DNA of 64,000 nucleotides from Owenia fusiformis (GCA_903813345.2 CAIIXF020000010.1:36135425-36199424), one strand, 5' to 3'. Numbered from the stretch's first letter, positions 1 to 12,860 are shown. The notes: generated by a model not told the origin, from the letters alone. Made by a program: numbers and translations.

Positions 1-856
1 AATATAGTCACACATAGCTGCTTTTAGGGAAAAGTGGGCGTGGCACTTTTTGGTACGTGTGTACTTGTTGCAGCATTAAATGAAAAATACATATTATACT
101 AACAACAATTGACATTTAATTAGCATCTACTTATGTTATGTAACATTGTAATATGTTCATTATCATTATTAGACACTTTAAATATTTTATATAAGTGTTA
201 TCCTGACCCTTCCCTTTATCCCTACACCTTTCAAGGTGGGCATTACCAATCGTGTCAAGTTAACATTTCTGTTGAGTACTGACCTTATTAGGTGCTAAAC
301 TGATGAATGGATAGGTAGATGGCAGCACTTGTGCTGGTTGGACTACACGCTAGCATCTACCATAGACACATATTGATTTACCATATTTGTTATTTTGGAT
401 TAAAGTAAAACTGCTTTCGCATCAAACTCAATGAGATTCAGATTGTGTTTGAAACTAGATGATCTTCAGATTTTGTGTGAACCTTAAATTCATGACAATC
501 AAAAGAATTCAACATTTAGGAAGTCAACATTAAGATTTTTAACATCGTCTCAATGAGAATTTAGCCCGACCTTTTTCAGAAAGTTAAAGATCATAGAAAA
601 TTGAACATAATCAAAGTTCCTCAATAGAACATTTAATCTCCTAAAATCACATTAAAACTATATCAGCAATATTTCCAAGCTAAATAGTATAAAAACTTCT
701 ATCACATCATTTGCAACATTTTCATTATTCGATAGTTCAACCCTATATGAATTATTGATGATTTTAAAAGTGCAAGGAATCTAAATGAATCAGGGAAGCC
801 AGTGATATGTATTTGCCTTATTAATTGTTGACTTATACAATGAAATAGACCTAGAT

Positions 857-2841
857 CACTGGGGGGTATCGTGATGCAACAACACCGTGTTGTTGCATCA
901 AGATGGCCAGACTTCCGGTGATAGATTTTCGTACGATGTTTTGTTTTCCCAATTTACACCCATTTCTAGGACGAGTTGCTCAATAATCATACACATGCAG
1001 TTAGCGCATGATCTATAATTTAAAAAACTGTCATTGGTATACATGTAGCATCATCAAGAAGCGATAAATTCGTGGTTTTAATTCCTCACTATTGATGCAA
1101 CAACACCACTCTGTTTCTTATCGATGATGCAACAACACCAATGTGATGATGCAAAAACGCCAATATAATGTATCATTGAACAACAAGAGAAACTGTTTTA
1201 TGTTCTGTTTACAGGTGTATGTCGGGACATGAATAAAACGCGTGAGTCAGTGGTCCATGAACGAAACGTATTTTGTTTGGTTTCTTTGTCTATATCAAAG
1301 TTAAAAGGATAAACAAGGCAAACTAAATAAAGTACATGTACAGAATCCCCGAGAGGCAATCTCATTGATATTGTATCTGAAAAATAAAGATTATACATTT
1401 TCTAAATTAAATGCCCTTGATTTACCGTATGGAAATTGCTTACAAATAACTAATATAATTTTGGAAAGACAACAGATATCAGTCATTTTGTGTTGTTAGT
1501 ACCTCAATTGAAATACTCAATTCTTATTGGTTGATGAGCGGTCAACAAAATGTATTGTATATCCTTTGTTATCCCACCCAAAGTATGATGCCATATATCA
1601 AGTTGAAGAGTTGTATACGCTGCTCAGGAGTTTACGCTATCCAGGAGTTGTACATCGTTCTCAAGAGTTGTATAGGAGGAGTGTTGGTTTAATGATATTG
1701 CAGTTATACAATGCTATTATATAAAGGTTATTTACTGAGAGGGATTCAATATTGGTTTTATTCCAAGAGACAATATGATATTTCCCGAGGGCCCGGGATA
1801 TCTGGGATAACTGCACACCTATCAATTTACCTTTTTGGGCCCTTAATCTTATCACTTTTGTTTACCTTTTTACTCAGTCGGAGAAGGAATCCAAAGAGAG
1901 CAATAATTCTACATGTGCGTCGTGCAAGATTTCCATTAAACGTGTAACTAAACGGCCTCTCTAATAAAGTCAATTAGACGTTTTTACACGTTGGCTCTCC
2001 AAATTGGAGGAAATAAAGAATCATATCATATTATATCATAGATTAAGCAATCATCCCATCAACATAAGCTCACAAATGTCACAGTTAAACTGTTTTAGTT
2101 ATAATTTGATGAACAGTGGTAACGTACATCTACTATATCTAGTTTATCACTGTTCCACAGATGGATGACAGATAATTTCCAATAGCTCATCATGTTTACC
2201 GAGAACGAAAGATGTTTGTCCACAATTTTGAATGATATTAACTGGAGTCAGGGTCATCAAGCTATGGAATAGTGGTTTATGAAAATAGATTGGGTTACTA
2301 AAGCTTGCCATGTTAAAGGCGATTGAACTATGTTATAGAACAACGTCCAGTACATTATAATATTTAAAAGTATACATTTTTGAAAATGCATATAAAGGAT
2401 CTTCGCCCGCAGGACGTGTATTTTGAATGCCTTGAGAAGAACGCAAATATGGGTAATGGGTAACGGTGTTGCAATCGTAGCATTTAAAAATCTGTTCTTC
2501 TCGAGATTTATGGTCTTCTGAAATTATACTATTAATTGGTGTTGCTGCATCATTGCTCAAATCTGGAGGGGCGTTGTTGCATCTTCGGTTTGGTGTTGTT
2601 GCATCAATAGTGAGGAACTAAAACCGTGAACTTATTGCTTCTTGGTGATGGTACATGTATACTAATGACAGTTTCTTTAAATATAGATCGTGCGCTAACT
2701 GCACGTGTATGGTTATTGAGCAACTCGTCCTAGAAATGGGTTTAATTGGGGAAACAAAATATCGTACGAAAATCTATCACCGGAAGTCTGGCCATCTTGA
2801 TGCAACAACACGGTGTTGTTGCATCACGATACTCCCCAGTG
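857..2841. mobile_element. Non-autonomous TIR transposon with 5-bp TSD
   Basis: The ends are inverted copies starting CACTGGGG and ending CCCCAGTG, and each arm runs for roughly 280 bp (857-1150 and 2560-2841). The flanking five bases TAGAT are duplicated at 852-856 and 2842-2846, which supports transposition. Each arm carries several GATGCAACAACAC iterons, the outermost arranged as a 27-base near-palindrome. The 1.4-kb middle encodes nothing recognisable. Superfamily is uncertain: ends starting CAC recall Chapaev/CACTA-like elements, but the 5-bp TSD does not match those cleanly. Confidence 0.7.
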
Positions 2842-3117
2842 TAGATGCAAGTAGAAATAATCTTGCTTTACATCATTAAAAATTCAAAATTCAGTCAAAT
2901 AAGTGATATCATATTTGAAATCTTCATGTAGAATTACATTTCTTCATGCAATAAGTTAACCTTTTAGTGAGTAGTTGTGACTAATGTAATCATGTACTTA
3001 TACAATTTGTCAGTAAAAGTTATTTATCCTATACTTAGTGTTATAGGTAAATAAAATGCATGAATATAATTGATACCTTAGGTGAGTGGGGATATACATG
3101 TACTGCATATCCCGCTT

Positions 3118-4805
3118 TATCCCATACTTGGTCGTGTTTCAGGTGCATAAAGCAGGTTTGTAAAAACTTACATTTTCATCAGCGGGCAGATATAGCTTTA
3201 CGTCCCGTTGCGAGCGGGCAGATATAGTATATCTGCCCACTCCGTCATAATCGCCCTTGGGCAGATATATTATATTTGCCTCGGGATAGTCTCAATATCC
3301 TGAACCTCATATAGGATAATCTCTAAAGTATCGCCAGGTTTATCACCCGCTCAGTAATCCCCTGCAAGAATTTCATTCTGTGCAATTTCTCATATTTTCG
3401 TATTTTAGTATATGATAAATAATTTTGGGTACAAGGTATAACCCTTTGGAAATACAATATTCTACCCTCAACCCCTCGGGGAGGTATATTGTATTTCCCT
3501 CAGATATATTGTATTTCCCTGTATTAAAAACTTCCCATTAATTAAACCTCATATATAAAGCACACAATTTTAAATATGAATCAAAACTATGAATTAGTGA
3601 TATCCATGTTTCTAACGAAAGCATGAATTTGAAAGAAACAAACATTCTACTCATATGGTATAAAGATATTACCAGTTGTGTCCATTTTAGATTTGATTGA
3701 AGAACTTCATTAGAGGCAATTTTGAAATTACAATATATTAAAAGAGGCTCTGTTGCTTAGATGGGAGAATAAATTAGCTGCATTGTTCAGTTTATGACAA
3801 AACTGATGTTTAGTGTTACTTTCATGAACACCCATCCTGTAAAATAACATTTGGAATCTAGTAGTTTGTATATAGATGAATTAGATGAGGCATTGTCGAG
3901 GGAAAATATCTAACAAGATCCAACTGCTTATATGTTAACTAGTTTGCTCAGGAAATTAGGCATACTTTAACTTGAAACAATTTGTAACACTCAATTTTTG
4001 GGGTTTGGAGATCGAAGTAATAATGATGAAAAACAAGCAATTTTAAAATATTTATGTTTTACCCAAATTTTTAAAGATTTTTGTTAGCCTTTGTTTTGTC
4101 TGTTTTATTCTCAAATAAATCATGGTCATCAATTCTATTGTGACATAATTATCATTTACCAATTTTAAAATTAAATATTACTAGTTAGAGAATGTGATTT
4201 CTTACTTTAGGTTATATTTATATCCCGATTTATATGTATAATAATAATTGATGAAGACGAATAGAGATTATCCTCTATGAGGTTCAGGGTATTGGAATTA
4301 TCCCGAGGCCAATATCATATATCTGGTCTAGGGTCGTTGGTCCTGAGGGAAGATATTTTCTATTGGCCAAAGGCCTTAGGTCCTGAGGGAAGATATATTA
4401 TATTCGCCAAGGGATAATCCTAATAGCATGAACTGACTATAGGATGATCTGTTTATCCCATATCAATCTTTCTTATCTGGTTCACATTGTTCAATTGGCC
4501 AGCGTTAGAAAGAATTCAACCATATGAATGTATTCATGTCTAATTTTGTTTTCTTGGCCTTAGGAGGATTCTCCTGTTTTTTAAGTATTCATCCACATAT
4601 TTTGGAATCATTAATTATTAACATATGTATTAGTATGCTACTTCCCTCATTGCTAATCATACACAAATGATGATTATGACTTAGTGGCCAGGTGTAATAT
4701 ATCTGCCCTCTCAGGCCGGGACATTAGCTATATCTGCCCGCTGATAAAAATACAAGTATTTATAAACCTGCTATATGTATCTGAAACATGTCCAAGTATG
4801 GGACA
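3118..4805. repeat. Foldback element with GGGCAGATATA palindromes
   Basis: The stretch 3118-3239 is matched in inverse orientation by 4686-4805. A second, inner inverted match joins about 3263-3335 with 4255-4310, around the motif GGATAATCTCTA. Short palindromes built on GGGCAGATATA occur near both ends. There is no coding sequence. It lies inside the larger inverted pair of this region. Confidence 0.55.
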
Positions 4806-5928
4806 AATGTATCTACTTTTTTTGATTTCATACACTAAACAGATTTGTTTAGAAATTATTTGAAATATTTCAAAAACATATACCGAACCACTATTGAAGG
4901 AATCATTGAAAATACAGCATATCAGAAACATGTGTAAATTGTTTATCTTGCAATTATTTTGCTAAATACTAATAGAAATTATACTGTACCTTCCAGAGAA
5001 TAGCTTTTTTGTTAACTATGAGCCAATGAATGAATGGATGCATTTTATTATAACTGCAAAATGATGCTCATTCGAAAAATTAATTTTGCCATATTAGAAT
5101 CAAGTATAATCTTTAATCCATTGGATAGATCATGCATTGCCTGATGTTGAGGTATTGATAAAAGAATCAGCAAGTGTCTGACAAAATAGATTTTGGTTGT
5201 TATGTATTAGGCAAAATATTAGGAAGGGTATAAATGGTCTCCAATCTTTCTAGTTTTGAGTATTACGTCTTCTTGCTTTGATTCAAACTATCCTCGGTCA
5301 CTATTTGTAACCCCTCCCTCCTTCCCCATTTAGGCCATGGATATGAAGATGATTTAGAGGTTATGTGAAGGATACCAGGGAAGGGTTAATAGCCATAGTT
5401 ATATTAGTTCATTTAAGTTTAATCATAAATGTTATGCAATTCACACTAGCATCAAATATCATACCAAAAGGATTGAACTGTTCATTACTTTTCAATTGCA
5501 GTAAACATGGTAAAATGGTTCTAAATATTGAAGCCTGTTGAACAAGCATATTAATTAATTGTAACTCATAGCTCTAGATGACTTGAACTTATCCATTCAT
5601 ATTCTAGGAACAAGTCAATGAATAAGTAAGACTTGACTCTTGACAGACTTAAAAGACCGAGGACCCTATAAGACTTAAACTAAAAGTTAATTTGACCATT
5701 GATGACCTATGATAGGGAAGGGTCAGGATAACACTTATATAAAATATTTAAAGTGTCTAATAATGATAATGAACATATTACAATGTTACACAACATTAGT
5801 AGATGCTAATTAAATGTCAATTATTGTTAGTGTAATCTGAATTTTTCATTTAATGCTGCAACAAGCGCACAAGTACCAAAAAGTGCCACGCCCACTTTTC
5901 CCTGAAAGCAGCTAAGTGTGACTATATT

Positions 5929-6445
5929 TGATAAATATTATTGATTTATAGGATCATTATATCAACTTTTAAGTGTTTTGGTGTTAATATAGACATAATA
6001 TTACAAATTTTGACAAAGTAGCAGCCATAAAATCCAAACAGATTTTGAAATATTTCACTTTAAGAACAAAGGGACACATTTGGGAGGGGGTCAAATTGAG
6101 AATATTTCGAGATATAAATACTGTTTCTATGGTAACCATATAAGTTAGAGATTGGAAATTTCTGGCACTTATTAACCATAACATGCTCTACCCAATATAA
6201 AACAATCAATATCTGACATGCATTAGTATTCTTTTAATTGGGTGGTATTAAAGTACCCCCATGGTTTTTTGGGGGTAGGGGTATAAATTGGTCTGAGGGC
6301 TGTCTGCCACCCCTATGGAAAGTCCAACTACCCAGAAAGTGTCCAGTATAATCATACAGATGGTTTGAAATAGGTTGGAATATGTAACCTTTCATGTAAG
6401 GAAGGTTGCATTTCTAGAGCACTTCTACAGAATGGGTTACAGTCT
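5929..6445. other. Gene-free AT-rich spacer
   Basis: AT-rich sequence between two repeat elements. I see no exon-like segment, RNA gene or repeat in it. Confidence 0.5.
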
Positions 6446-6583
6446 AAGAGTGGAATTAGCAAGGAATAGAATTAACAGGCATTTAGTTGACACTCTAAAT
6501 TGTATAGAAATGTAAAGAAATCTGACAGTTTATTCAAGTTTTAGAGAGAAATTGAGTAAAATAAGTATGATGAAAGACAACGT
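6446..6583 (+). repeat. Dispersed 150-bp repeat, copy 1
   Basis: This copy runs from AGAGTGGAATTAGCAAGGAA through GACACTCTAAATTGTATAGA to TTTTAGAGAGAAATTGAG. The same core recurs at many places in this window in both orientations, so it is an interspersed family. I see no clear terminal inverted repeat or poly(A) tail and cannot say whether it is a SINE or a MITE. Confidence 0.65.
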
Positions 6584-6680
6584 TTGAACACAGGGGTATA
6601 TAACACCCCGACATTTGAACTCGGAATCCTACAAATACTCGGACTTCAGCAAACATGAGGTTTGGGCAAATTAGGTTCAA

Positions 6681-6930
6681 TTCTTATGCCGGGCATAAGA
6701 GTAGATCTGTTCTTATGCCGGGCATAAGAGTAGATCTGTTCTTATGCCGGGCATAACAGAAGATCTGTTCTTATGCCCGGCATAAGAGAAGATCTGTTCT
6801 TATGCCCGGCATAAGAGAAGATCTGTTCTTATGCCCGGCATAAGAGCAGATCTGTTCTTATGCCCGGCATAAGAGTAGATCTGTTCTTATGCCCGGCATA
6901 GGAGTAGATCTGTTCTTTAGTTGGCATAAA
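6681..6930. repeat. Array of 29-bp double-palindrome units (left arm)
   Basis: About eight good units plus two decayed ones. Each unit joins the near-palindrome CTTATGCCSGGCATAAG to a spacer containing the palindrome AGATCT. The first three units have CCGGG at the centre and the later ones CCCGG. These two forms are reverse complements, so the array changes orientation after the third unit. The match in the opposite arm is at 16,745-17,013. Confidence 0.9.
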
Positions 6931-7470
6931 TGGAAGATCTGTCCTTATGCTTTGCAAAAGATAATGAGAGTAAATTTGTTCACTTCAAGTTTACGCGCTC
7001 ACAAATTTGTTATTTATTTTTACCAGTATTGGTCATTATTTCAATGCTCTGATAGATTTTGTACACCAGTACAGCAGTAAATAACAAAGAAATTTTGTAT
7101 TTATTTATAACAGTTCACTTTATATTCAAATCATTAATTTGATTTAATCAATATATCACTGTATATGTATTCTTTTGAAGTTAGTATAGATAATTATAAT
7201 GGTGTTTGAATTTTTAGTCAATTAATTTTTTTGCTAAGTTGGTTTTGACTTTAATGTATTGTCAGTAGCACTGTGTTATGCAGCTTCAAATGTACTTTCA
7301 ATTCTCTGTTCACTTGAAGGATCCATAGATCTGTAGATTTGCAGAGCTTTTACGACAACATTTTACTTGAAGTTGTAATCCAGATGTAACCATCCATATC
7401 ATAATAGCCATCCTTAGCTCATAGTCATTGGAGGGATTTTAGGCTTATTCATATAAAGTTCCTTCCCAAA

Positions 7471-9130
7471 TGATCTCCAAATTGATTGAATTAGATGCTG
7501 GAGTCAGGACATCAAATGGTAGATGTAATCAATGTAATTGACTGTACACATAGTACAATAATTGCTATGCCCATTGTACATATACATGCACTGTGTAGCC
7601 AGTGTGCAGCACAGCAAAAGTTTCCTTTGTTTATGTTGGTATTACCATTTACCATGGTCCTCAGAATGTAAACACCAATATCGGTCCATCCATGTGAAGA
7701 GGGTGTACTAGCCTATTGTCTACAGTCGCTACAGTCACAAAGAACAACATAATGATGGAACAGAACAGTTTAGGCCCAGATCTGCAGAGTCATATGGTGT
7801 AGGGAGCCAAGGGGTAAGTACATTTTCAGCAACTGCCTAAATTGCAATACATCTGTTGTTTCTTTTGGCACCTTTCTGCTTTTCCAACATTCTGAAAATG
7901 ACAAATGACAAACTAATTTTCAGCAATGTACAATGTAGGCCTACATAGATCTAGTCACAAAATGTCTGTTCCTATCCTTGTCATACGAATTCAAAATGAA
8001 ATCTGTGTTAGGCTATCCTAATCTTCATACAGTATTACTGAGAGACGGAGACTTAATTCATGTAATTTTGTGCTCCAAAGACAGTCATGAATTTATTTTC
8101 AGCTTTGAAATTGAATTGACATGATCAGATGATTGAGGATTGATTTACAAATTACATTATTTTGAATATTTTCCACTTCTACACAGGCTTATTAATTGTT
8201 TGAAATCAAAAACATTCATGAAAACATACCCAGAATTCTGCAACAAATTTGTTCCAAATTACATCAGCCAGTTGATCTTTTGCTTCTTCCATTTTTCTGT
8301 GCTGTCTGCTAAATATTTTGACCTTGGTTGCCATGACACATGTTTGTTTATATGTTTGTTTGATGACATCAGATTCTAAGAATTCTCTATCTTGAACTTT
8401 CTCTGCTTGTCATATGCTTGGTTGCCATGACACAAGAAGATTTGTTTACATTGACCTGGCTTTGACCCTGTTTGTTTGATGAGTCATAATTCATAATTTA
8501 GCAGAAGACATATCTAGGCTTGGCTCACACATGCACTGACAGACACACAGCCTTGACAGAAAATCTTTGTTGGAAAAGTGTCCTAGGCCTTTGAATACTT
8601 GTAGATCTTTCTTTGGCAGATTGATATGTAAGTAAATGTATATTACTGAAATAATGTTCATTATTTATAAATGCTCAAATAATTTTAAATGAAATTCATA
8701 GAAAACACTGAAAATGTGAATGTTTCACCATTTTTTCTCAAATGAACAAGTGACTTGACTGATGATTTCAGATTTGGCTTTGACTTGTCATTGAGTTTTT
8801 TCTAAATATGAGATGATGTTCATTAGTTTATCAGTTATTGAGTTCAATACAAATGTGGGTTTATTTCTAGGGGGAGTAGGTGGTAAAGCAAGAGTTAATA
8901 ATTGGTCATATTTAATTTTTTCTCATGTAGGCCTAAATACTTTTTCCTCTCAATTTGAAAGTGAAATGGTCCTATCACCGCACGGGTAGGGGAAAAGGTC
9001 CTAATTAATTGTCCTAAATAGCTAAAATATGCACCCACCATCTTTTAAACCAGTGTTACGAAAAACAGTTCAACACCATTACTCCAAATCTTCATGATTT
9101 ATTCAATTTAAGGTGTTATAACCAAATGCC
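7471..9130. other. Gene-free region
   Basis: AT-rich sequence without a supportable gene. Open frames are short and show no family signature. A strong donor-like site follows about 7812, but no coding partner was found. Confidence 0.4.
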
Positions 9131-9590
9131 ATAAGGCCATGAGAAGTAGATTCTTTGTTTTGCGTCCTGGCAAAATCCAAAGCATGCAAGGGTGCAAGGA
9201 AAACAAACACAAACTCAAGAAAAAACACAAACTTGTTTGCTGGGAAATGTATACATTTTATGGGCATAAAAAGGAATGGCATACCAATTTGCAGTGATTA
9301 CAAACACATTAGATACATTTTACACAATATATGTTAAACATAGCTATATTATTCAAGGGTAAAAAATAAGAAAATTGCACAATGAGAGCCAAAGTAGTCA
9401 ATAACACCGTCAATTAAATTTTGACATGCGTCAAATTATCGTCCATTTCGTCTGATTCTGATTGAACGAAATGCGATGGTACTTTCAGACCCTTGTGATT
9501 GCTATTTGGATGTGTTTGTTTTTTTTTGATTTACTCACAATCGTGCAAGCAATTGGATGCAAAACAAAGAATCTACTTCTTATGGCCTTA
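9131..9590. repeat. Inverted-repeat element
   Basis: The segment around 9131-9190, including GTAGATTCTTTGTTTTGC, is matched inversely at about 9540-9590. The pair encloses roughly 350 bp of non-coding sequence. Likely a MITE. Confidence 0.5.
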
Positions 9591-10758
9591 TACTGACGCA
9601 CATTGTAAAGTTTTCCTGCGCCAATGTGTATATATCTGAGTGTAACCTTTGGAGACAATGCAAACGCAACTAAATTGATAGACAAATTAGCGATCAAACA
9701 TATACTCCTCAAAAAAAGTTAAGGACTGGACCGGTCTTTTTCCTCATAGTACATGTTAAACCCCATGTCTGTTTGAAGTCTTATTTTCAAAGCCCGAAAC
9801 GAAAGAAAAACTGATAATGTAAATGGATATGAAGCTTGACTCTATTCTCTATATTTCAGAAAATTTCCAATTCAATCTCCGTTTCAATATGTCAAAAATT
9901 GATGTCAAATTTGAGGAATTTAATAAAAATGGCAGGACCAATGTAAACCAATTGGAACGGGTTGGGTTGCCAAGCCAAAAGTCATATGAGAAAATATCCA
10001 TCCATACAATTGCTCTCAAAAATAAAATTTAAATAGACAATTGAATTTGCTAACTTGTCCACAACAAAAATTGATTTGTTTCTCCAGGTTTTACAAAGTT
10101 ATGAATCTCAAAAGTCAAAATCATTTCTCGATAAACCTCCCATTGAAATAACACAGGGGTCAAAAATGAGTTGTCAAAAATACTGTAAAACGGGTATTGT
10201 TAGCGAGGGGTAATTGTTAGCGATCGCTATAGTTTCGCTAATAAAAATTCAATTCGCTAAAATAAACCGGGGTTAAAATAAACCGGGCGCTAAAATTTGC
10301 AAATTCCCGGGAAACTACATGAATACTAGTACATGTATTTAAGGAGCTTTTCGTTCACTGCTCGACTTCCGGTTTGTAATTTGAAAAAGGTAAATATTTT
10401 AAATCGTATGTTTCTTTCAATATCTGAAGGATAAATAGCCATCCATCAGTGAAATAGTATTATATAGTAGCAAATATAAAGATAAAAGGTGTTAATTGAG
10501 CACAACCAATGATATAGCTGTTAAATTCTCTTTCTACAGTGGGGGACAAAAATAAAACTCAACGTTCACAAGTTGTCACGATGAGCCAATTTCAAAGCTT
10601 CGTGTCTCAAACTCTCCCAAGCGGTAGAAAAATAATTCCCGTTCACTAAAGTAGCACAATAAATGAATCCAAAGCTTCATACCTGCAAATAATGGATAAA
10701 GTTCCTACCAAATCGAATGAATGTTTTCATGAATCGCCATGTTTGTTATCCAAGGACG

Positions 10759-10870
10759 GTTGACTCCCAGAATGCAACATCAGTTAACCGTATTTACTCA
10801 TGACAGGTTTCAAAATGGCGGAACAGCATTTTGAAAGCTGGCACGTGTCATGTTGCATTCTGGGAGCCAA
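10759..10870. repeat. Short inverted repeat
   Basis: TTGACTCCCAGAATGCAACA is matched by TGTTGCATTCTGGGAGCCAA on the other side of a spacer of about 70 bp. A small hairpin-type MITE. Confidence 0.6.
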
Positions 10871-10935
10871 TCCTCTGTTCCGGCGCAATCGGGCGACAAA
10901 ATCACCTCAATATTTGAAGAGTCGGCATAACATGT

Positions 10936-11207
10936 GATTATCCTACACTCAGTGTACTAAATGTATAATAACATTAAAAAATAAATTTGATATTTTTTGG
11001 CAAAATGAATATCCGGAGGATATCGTGACGATATACTCCGGGCGGAGGATATCATTACGATATACTCCGGAAAACCCAATATGCGGAGGATATTGTGACG
11101 ATATACTCCGCTTGTTGATTTCCCGCCAAATTGACTCTATTTGACATGGAATTCATTTTGCAATGATATTATACATTTAGTACACTCCTTGTAAGTGTAG
11201 GATAATA
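10936..11207. repeat. Inverted repeat with GGAGGATAT/ATATACTCC core
   Basis: The outer arms (ATTATCCTACACT and the inverse GTGTAGGATAAT) enclose three copies of a motif in which GGAGGATATCGT is followed by ACGATATACTCC. The whole segment could fold into a long hairpin with three smaller ones at its tip. Non-coding. Confidence 0.65.
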
Positions 11208-11214
11208 AGAACAT

Positions 11215-11344
11215 CCTATGATTTTTTCAGAATATCATTTTAATCTACTCGGTGATATTGATATATGCACTCGTTCGCTTCGCTTTCTCGTGCAGATATC
11301 AATATCACCTCGTAGATAAAAATGATATTCCTCAAAATCATAGG
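11215..11344. repeat. 130-bp palindrome
   Basis: The left half (CCTATGATTTTTTCAG...GATATTGATAT) and right half (ATATCAATATC...AAAATCATAGG) are inverse copies around a short centre rich in CG and GCTTCGCTT. Likely a minimal MITE. Confidence 0.65.
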
Positions 11345-11951
11345 ATATCCTATAAATATCCACTTCAACTTTTGAAGTTCTTATTTGTCATTAGAGGGAC
11401 ACAAATTCCACTATATTTGGACTTACTAAGACGGAGAAAATAGAGCACTGAATACACTGAGGTAAGAATTTATTACATGTGCGACAGCATGTAATTTTCA
11501 TAGCTTTTGCAATTCTTTATGATCCCCACTGTAATGCATTTCGCTAATTTGATTTTTTAAAGATTAATCTTCATTTCGCTAAAATTTCCCGCGCTAAAAC
11601 CCCCTAAAATTGAAAAATCGCTGAAATTTCCCGGTGTCAAAATTACCTGTTTTACAGTATGTTGATGCTCTATATCTGTAATTCTCACAAAGTAAGCTTA
11701 ACACCAAACATGCAGAAAGTAAAACAATTCAATTGTCTACTCAGAAATAATCTTTAATAAATGTTTTACCAAATAAATATCAAAAAATCTGATTTGCTCC
11801 TAACCCACCATTTCCCTATAGTTAACATGGGTTCTGCCATTTTTAAAAATTCTTCAACTTTGACATCAATTTTTGACATATTGTAATTAAGAGATAAATT
11901 GAAATTTCCTGAAATATAGAAAATAGAGTCGAGGTACATATCCATTTACAA

Positions 11952-12860
11952 TACTGTAAAACGGGTATTGTTAGCGAGGGGTAATTGTTAGCGATTGTTA
12001 GCGATACCAATTTTTCGCGGCCTCACCAGCTTGGGACCGCTGTAACTTTGTAAATACTTCAGTACTTAACGAAAAGTCATGAACTTTTTTTAAAATGTTT
12101 GTACAGGCTTCAAAATTACAAAAATTGATAAATCATGTATTTTTTATCAGGGTCCCTTAGAGACCTCTTATAAAAAAATCGTCACTCCTGTGAAATTTTG
12201 CTTTATTGTTATTCTAAGGGGTCTCCAGGGGTCCCATTTTGATAAAACTGCAAGAATAATGCATTTTCTAAAAGTATGGACCAGTAGTAACATCAAAAGG
12301 TTGTTTTAATCTGACAATGCCCTGCAAATTTATAGGCACTTGAATCTGTCATATTGCGAAAAACGATAAAATCCCATGTTACAGGATTTTCCGGGAATGT
12401 TCAGCCTCGGAAAACGGCTCATCAGATTTCCTCTAAATTTGCACACATGATAGAGGATATCAAGTTCTAGAGCTGATTAACTTTTGGGTGGCCATCTTGT
12501 TTTCTGGCGGCCATTTTGAAGGTTTTTCGGAAAATCTTTTCATCGCCATTTCAGGAAAATCATTCATTGGATTTTCTCCAATTTCGCACACATGATAGAG
12601 GCAACAGCATATTAAATTTGAACCAAATCCATCCACTAGTATTTGAATTATCAAAGATTATATATTTTTTTCGAAAAATGGCTGCCATTTTGAATTAAGC
12701 GGCCATATTGATTCTCGAGCAAAGATCCTACACCCATAAGGCATCAGCCTATAAAATTTGAATGAAATCCATTGAACCGGTATTTGAGTTATTGCCTGGA
12801 CACACGAACGGACGGACGAACGGACGGCTTTTCTATATCCCCCTCGAACTTCATTCAGTG
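11952..12860. repeat. Lone TIR end and degenerate tandem repeat
   Basis: TACTGTAAAACGGGTATTGT at 11,952 repeats the end of the 10,181-11,659 element without a partner. From about 12,380 a degenerate unit of 100-130 bp recurs, marked by CACACATGATAGAGG and AAATCCAT. It ends in a GGACGGACGAACGG run near 12,810. No coding potential seen. Confidence 0.45.

Larger units (their letters stand above)
1..5928. repeat. 5.9-kb region bounded by long inverted repeats
   Basis: Bases 1-220 recur as the reverse complement at about 5711-5928, with only scattered mismatches. The left arm starts at the window edge, so the true outer end may lie outside. Two other inverted-repeat elements (857-2841 and 3118-4805) sit inside, and no open reading frame in the interval exceeds about 80 codons. 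I read it as a non-autonomous foldback DNA transposon, or two opposed copies of one repeat, that has collected insertions. No transposase remnant was recognised. Confidence 0.6.
10535..11533. mobile_element. Possible nested TACAGTGGGGGACA element
   Basis: TACAGTGGGGGACAAAAATA at the left is answered by a weak inverse, ATGATCCCCACTGTA, at the right. The left end resembles that of the MITE at 28,351-28,591. The right-end match is only about 13 bases, so this is tentative. Confidence 0.35.
10181..11659. mobile_element. TACTGTAAAACGGG-type TIR element
   Basis: The left end reads TACTGTAAAACGGGTA, followed by GTTAGCG and GCTAAAATAAACCGG blocks. The right end is the inverse, ending ACCTGTTTTACAGTA. 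Terminal TA on both sides fits a TA-target MITE of Tc1/mariner type, which is inference. A lone end of the same family starts at 11,952. The interior holds further nested inverted repeats and no coding sequence. Confidence 0.6.
9819..11949. repeat. Imperfect inverted repeat split by a TIR element
   Basis: The stretch 9819-10,130 is matched inversely by about 11,680-11,949. Shared blocks include TAAATGGATAT at the outer end and TAGACAATTGAATT further in. The TIR element at 10,181-11,659 lies between the arms, so an older foldback seems to have been split by a younger insertion. Confidence 0.55.

Noticed and set aside
7700-7815. Exon-like segment ending in a strong GGGGTAAGTA donor, with ATGATGGAACAG upstream
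   Set aside because: The ATG frame stops after 16 codons at GTGTAG, and no downstream exon can be paired with it. At best a 5' UTR exon, unproven.
12800-12830. GGACGGACGAACGG run as a functional site
   Set aside because: Simple low-complexity sequence at the end of a degenerate repeat.
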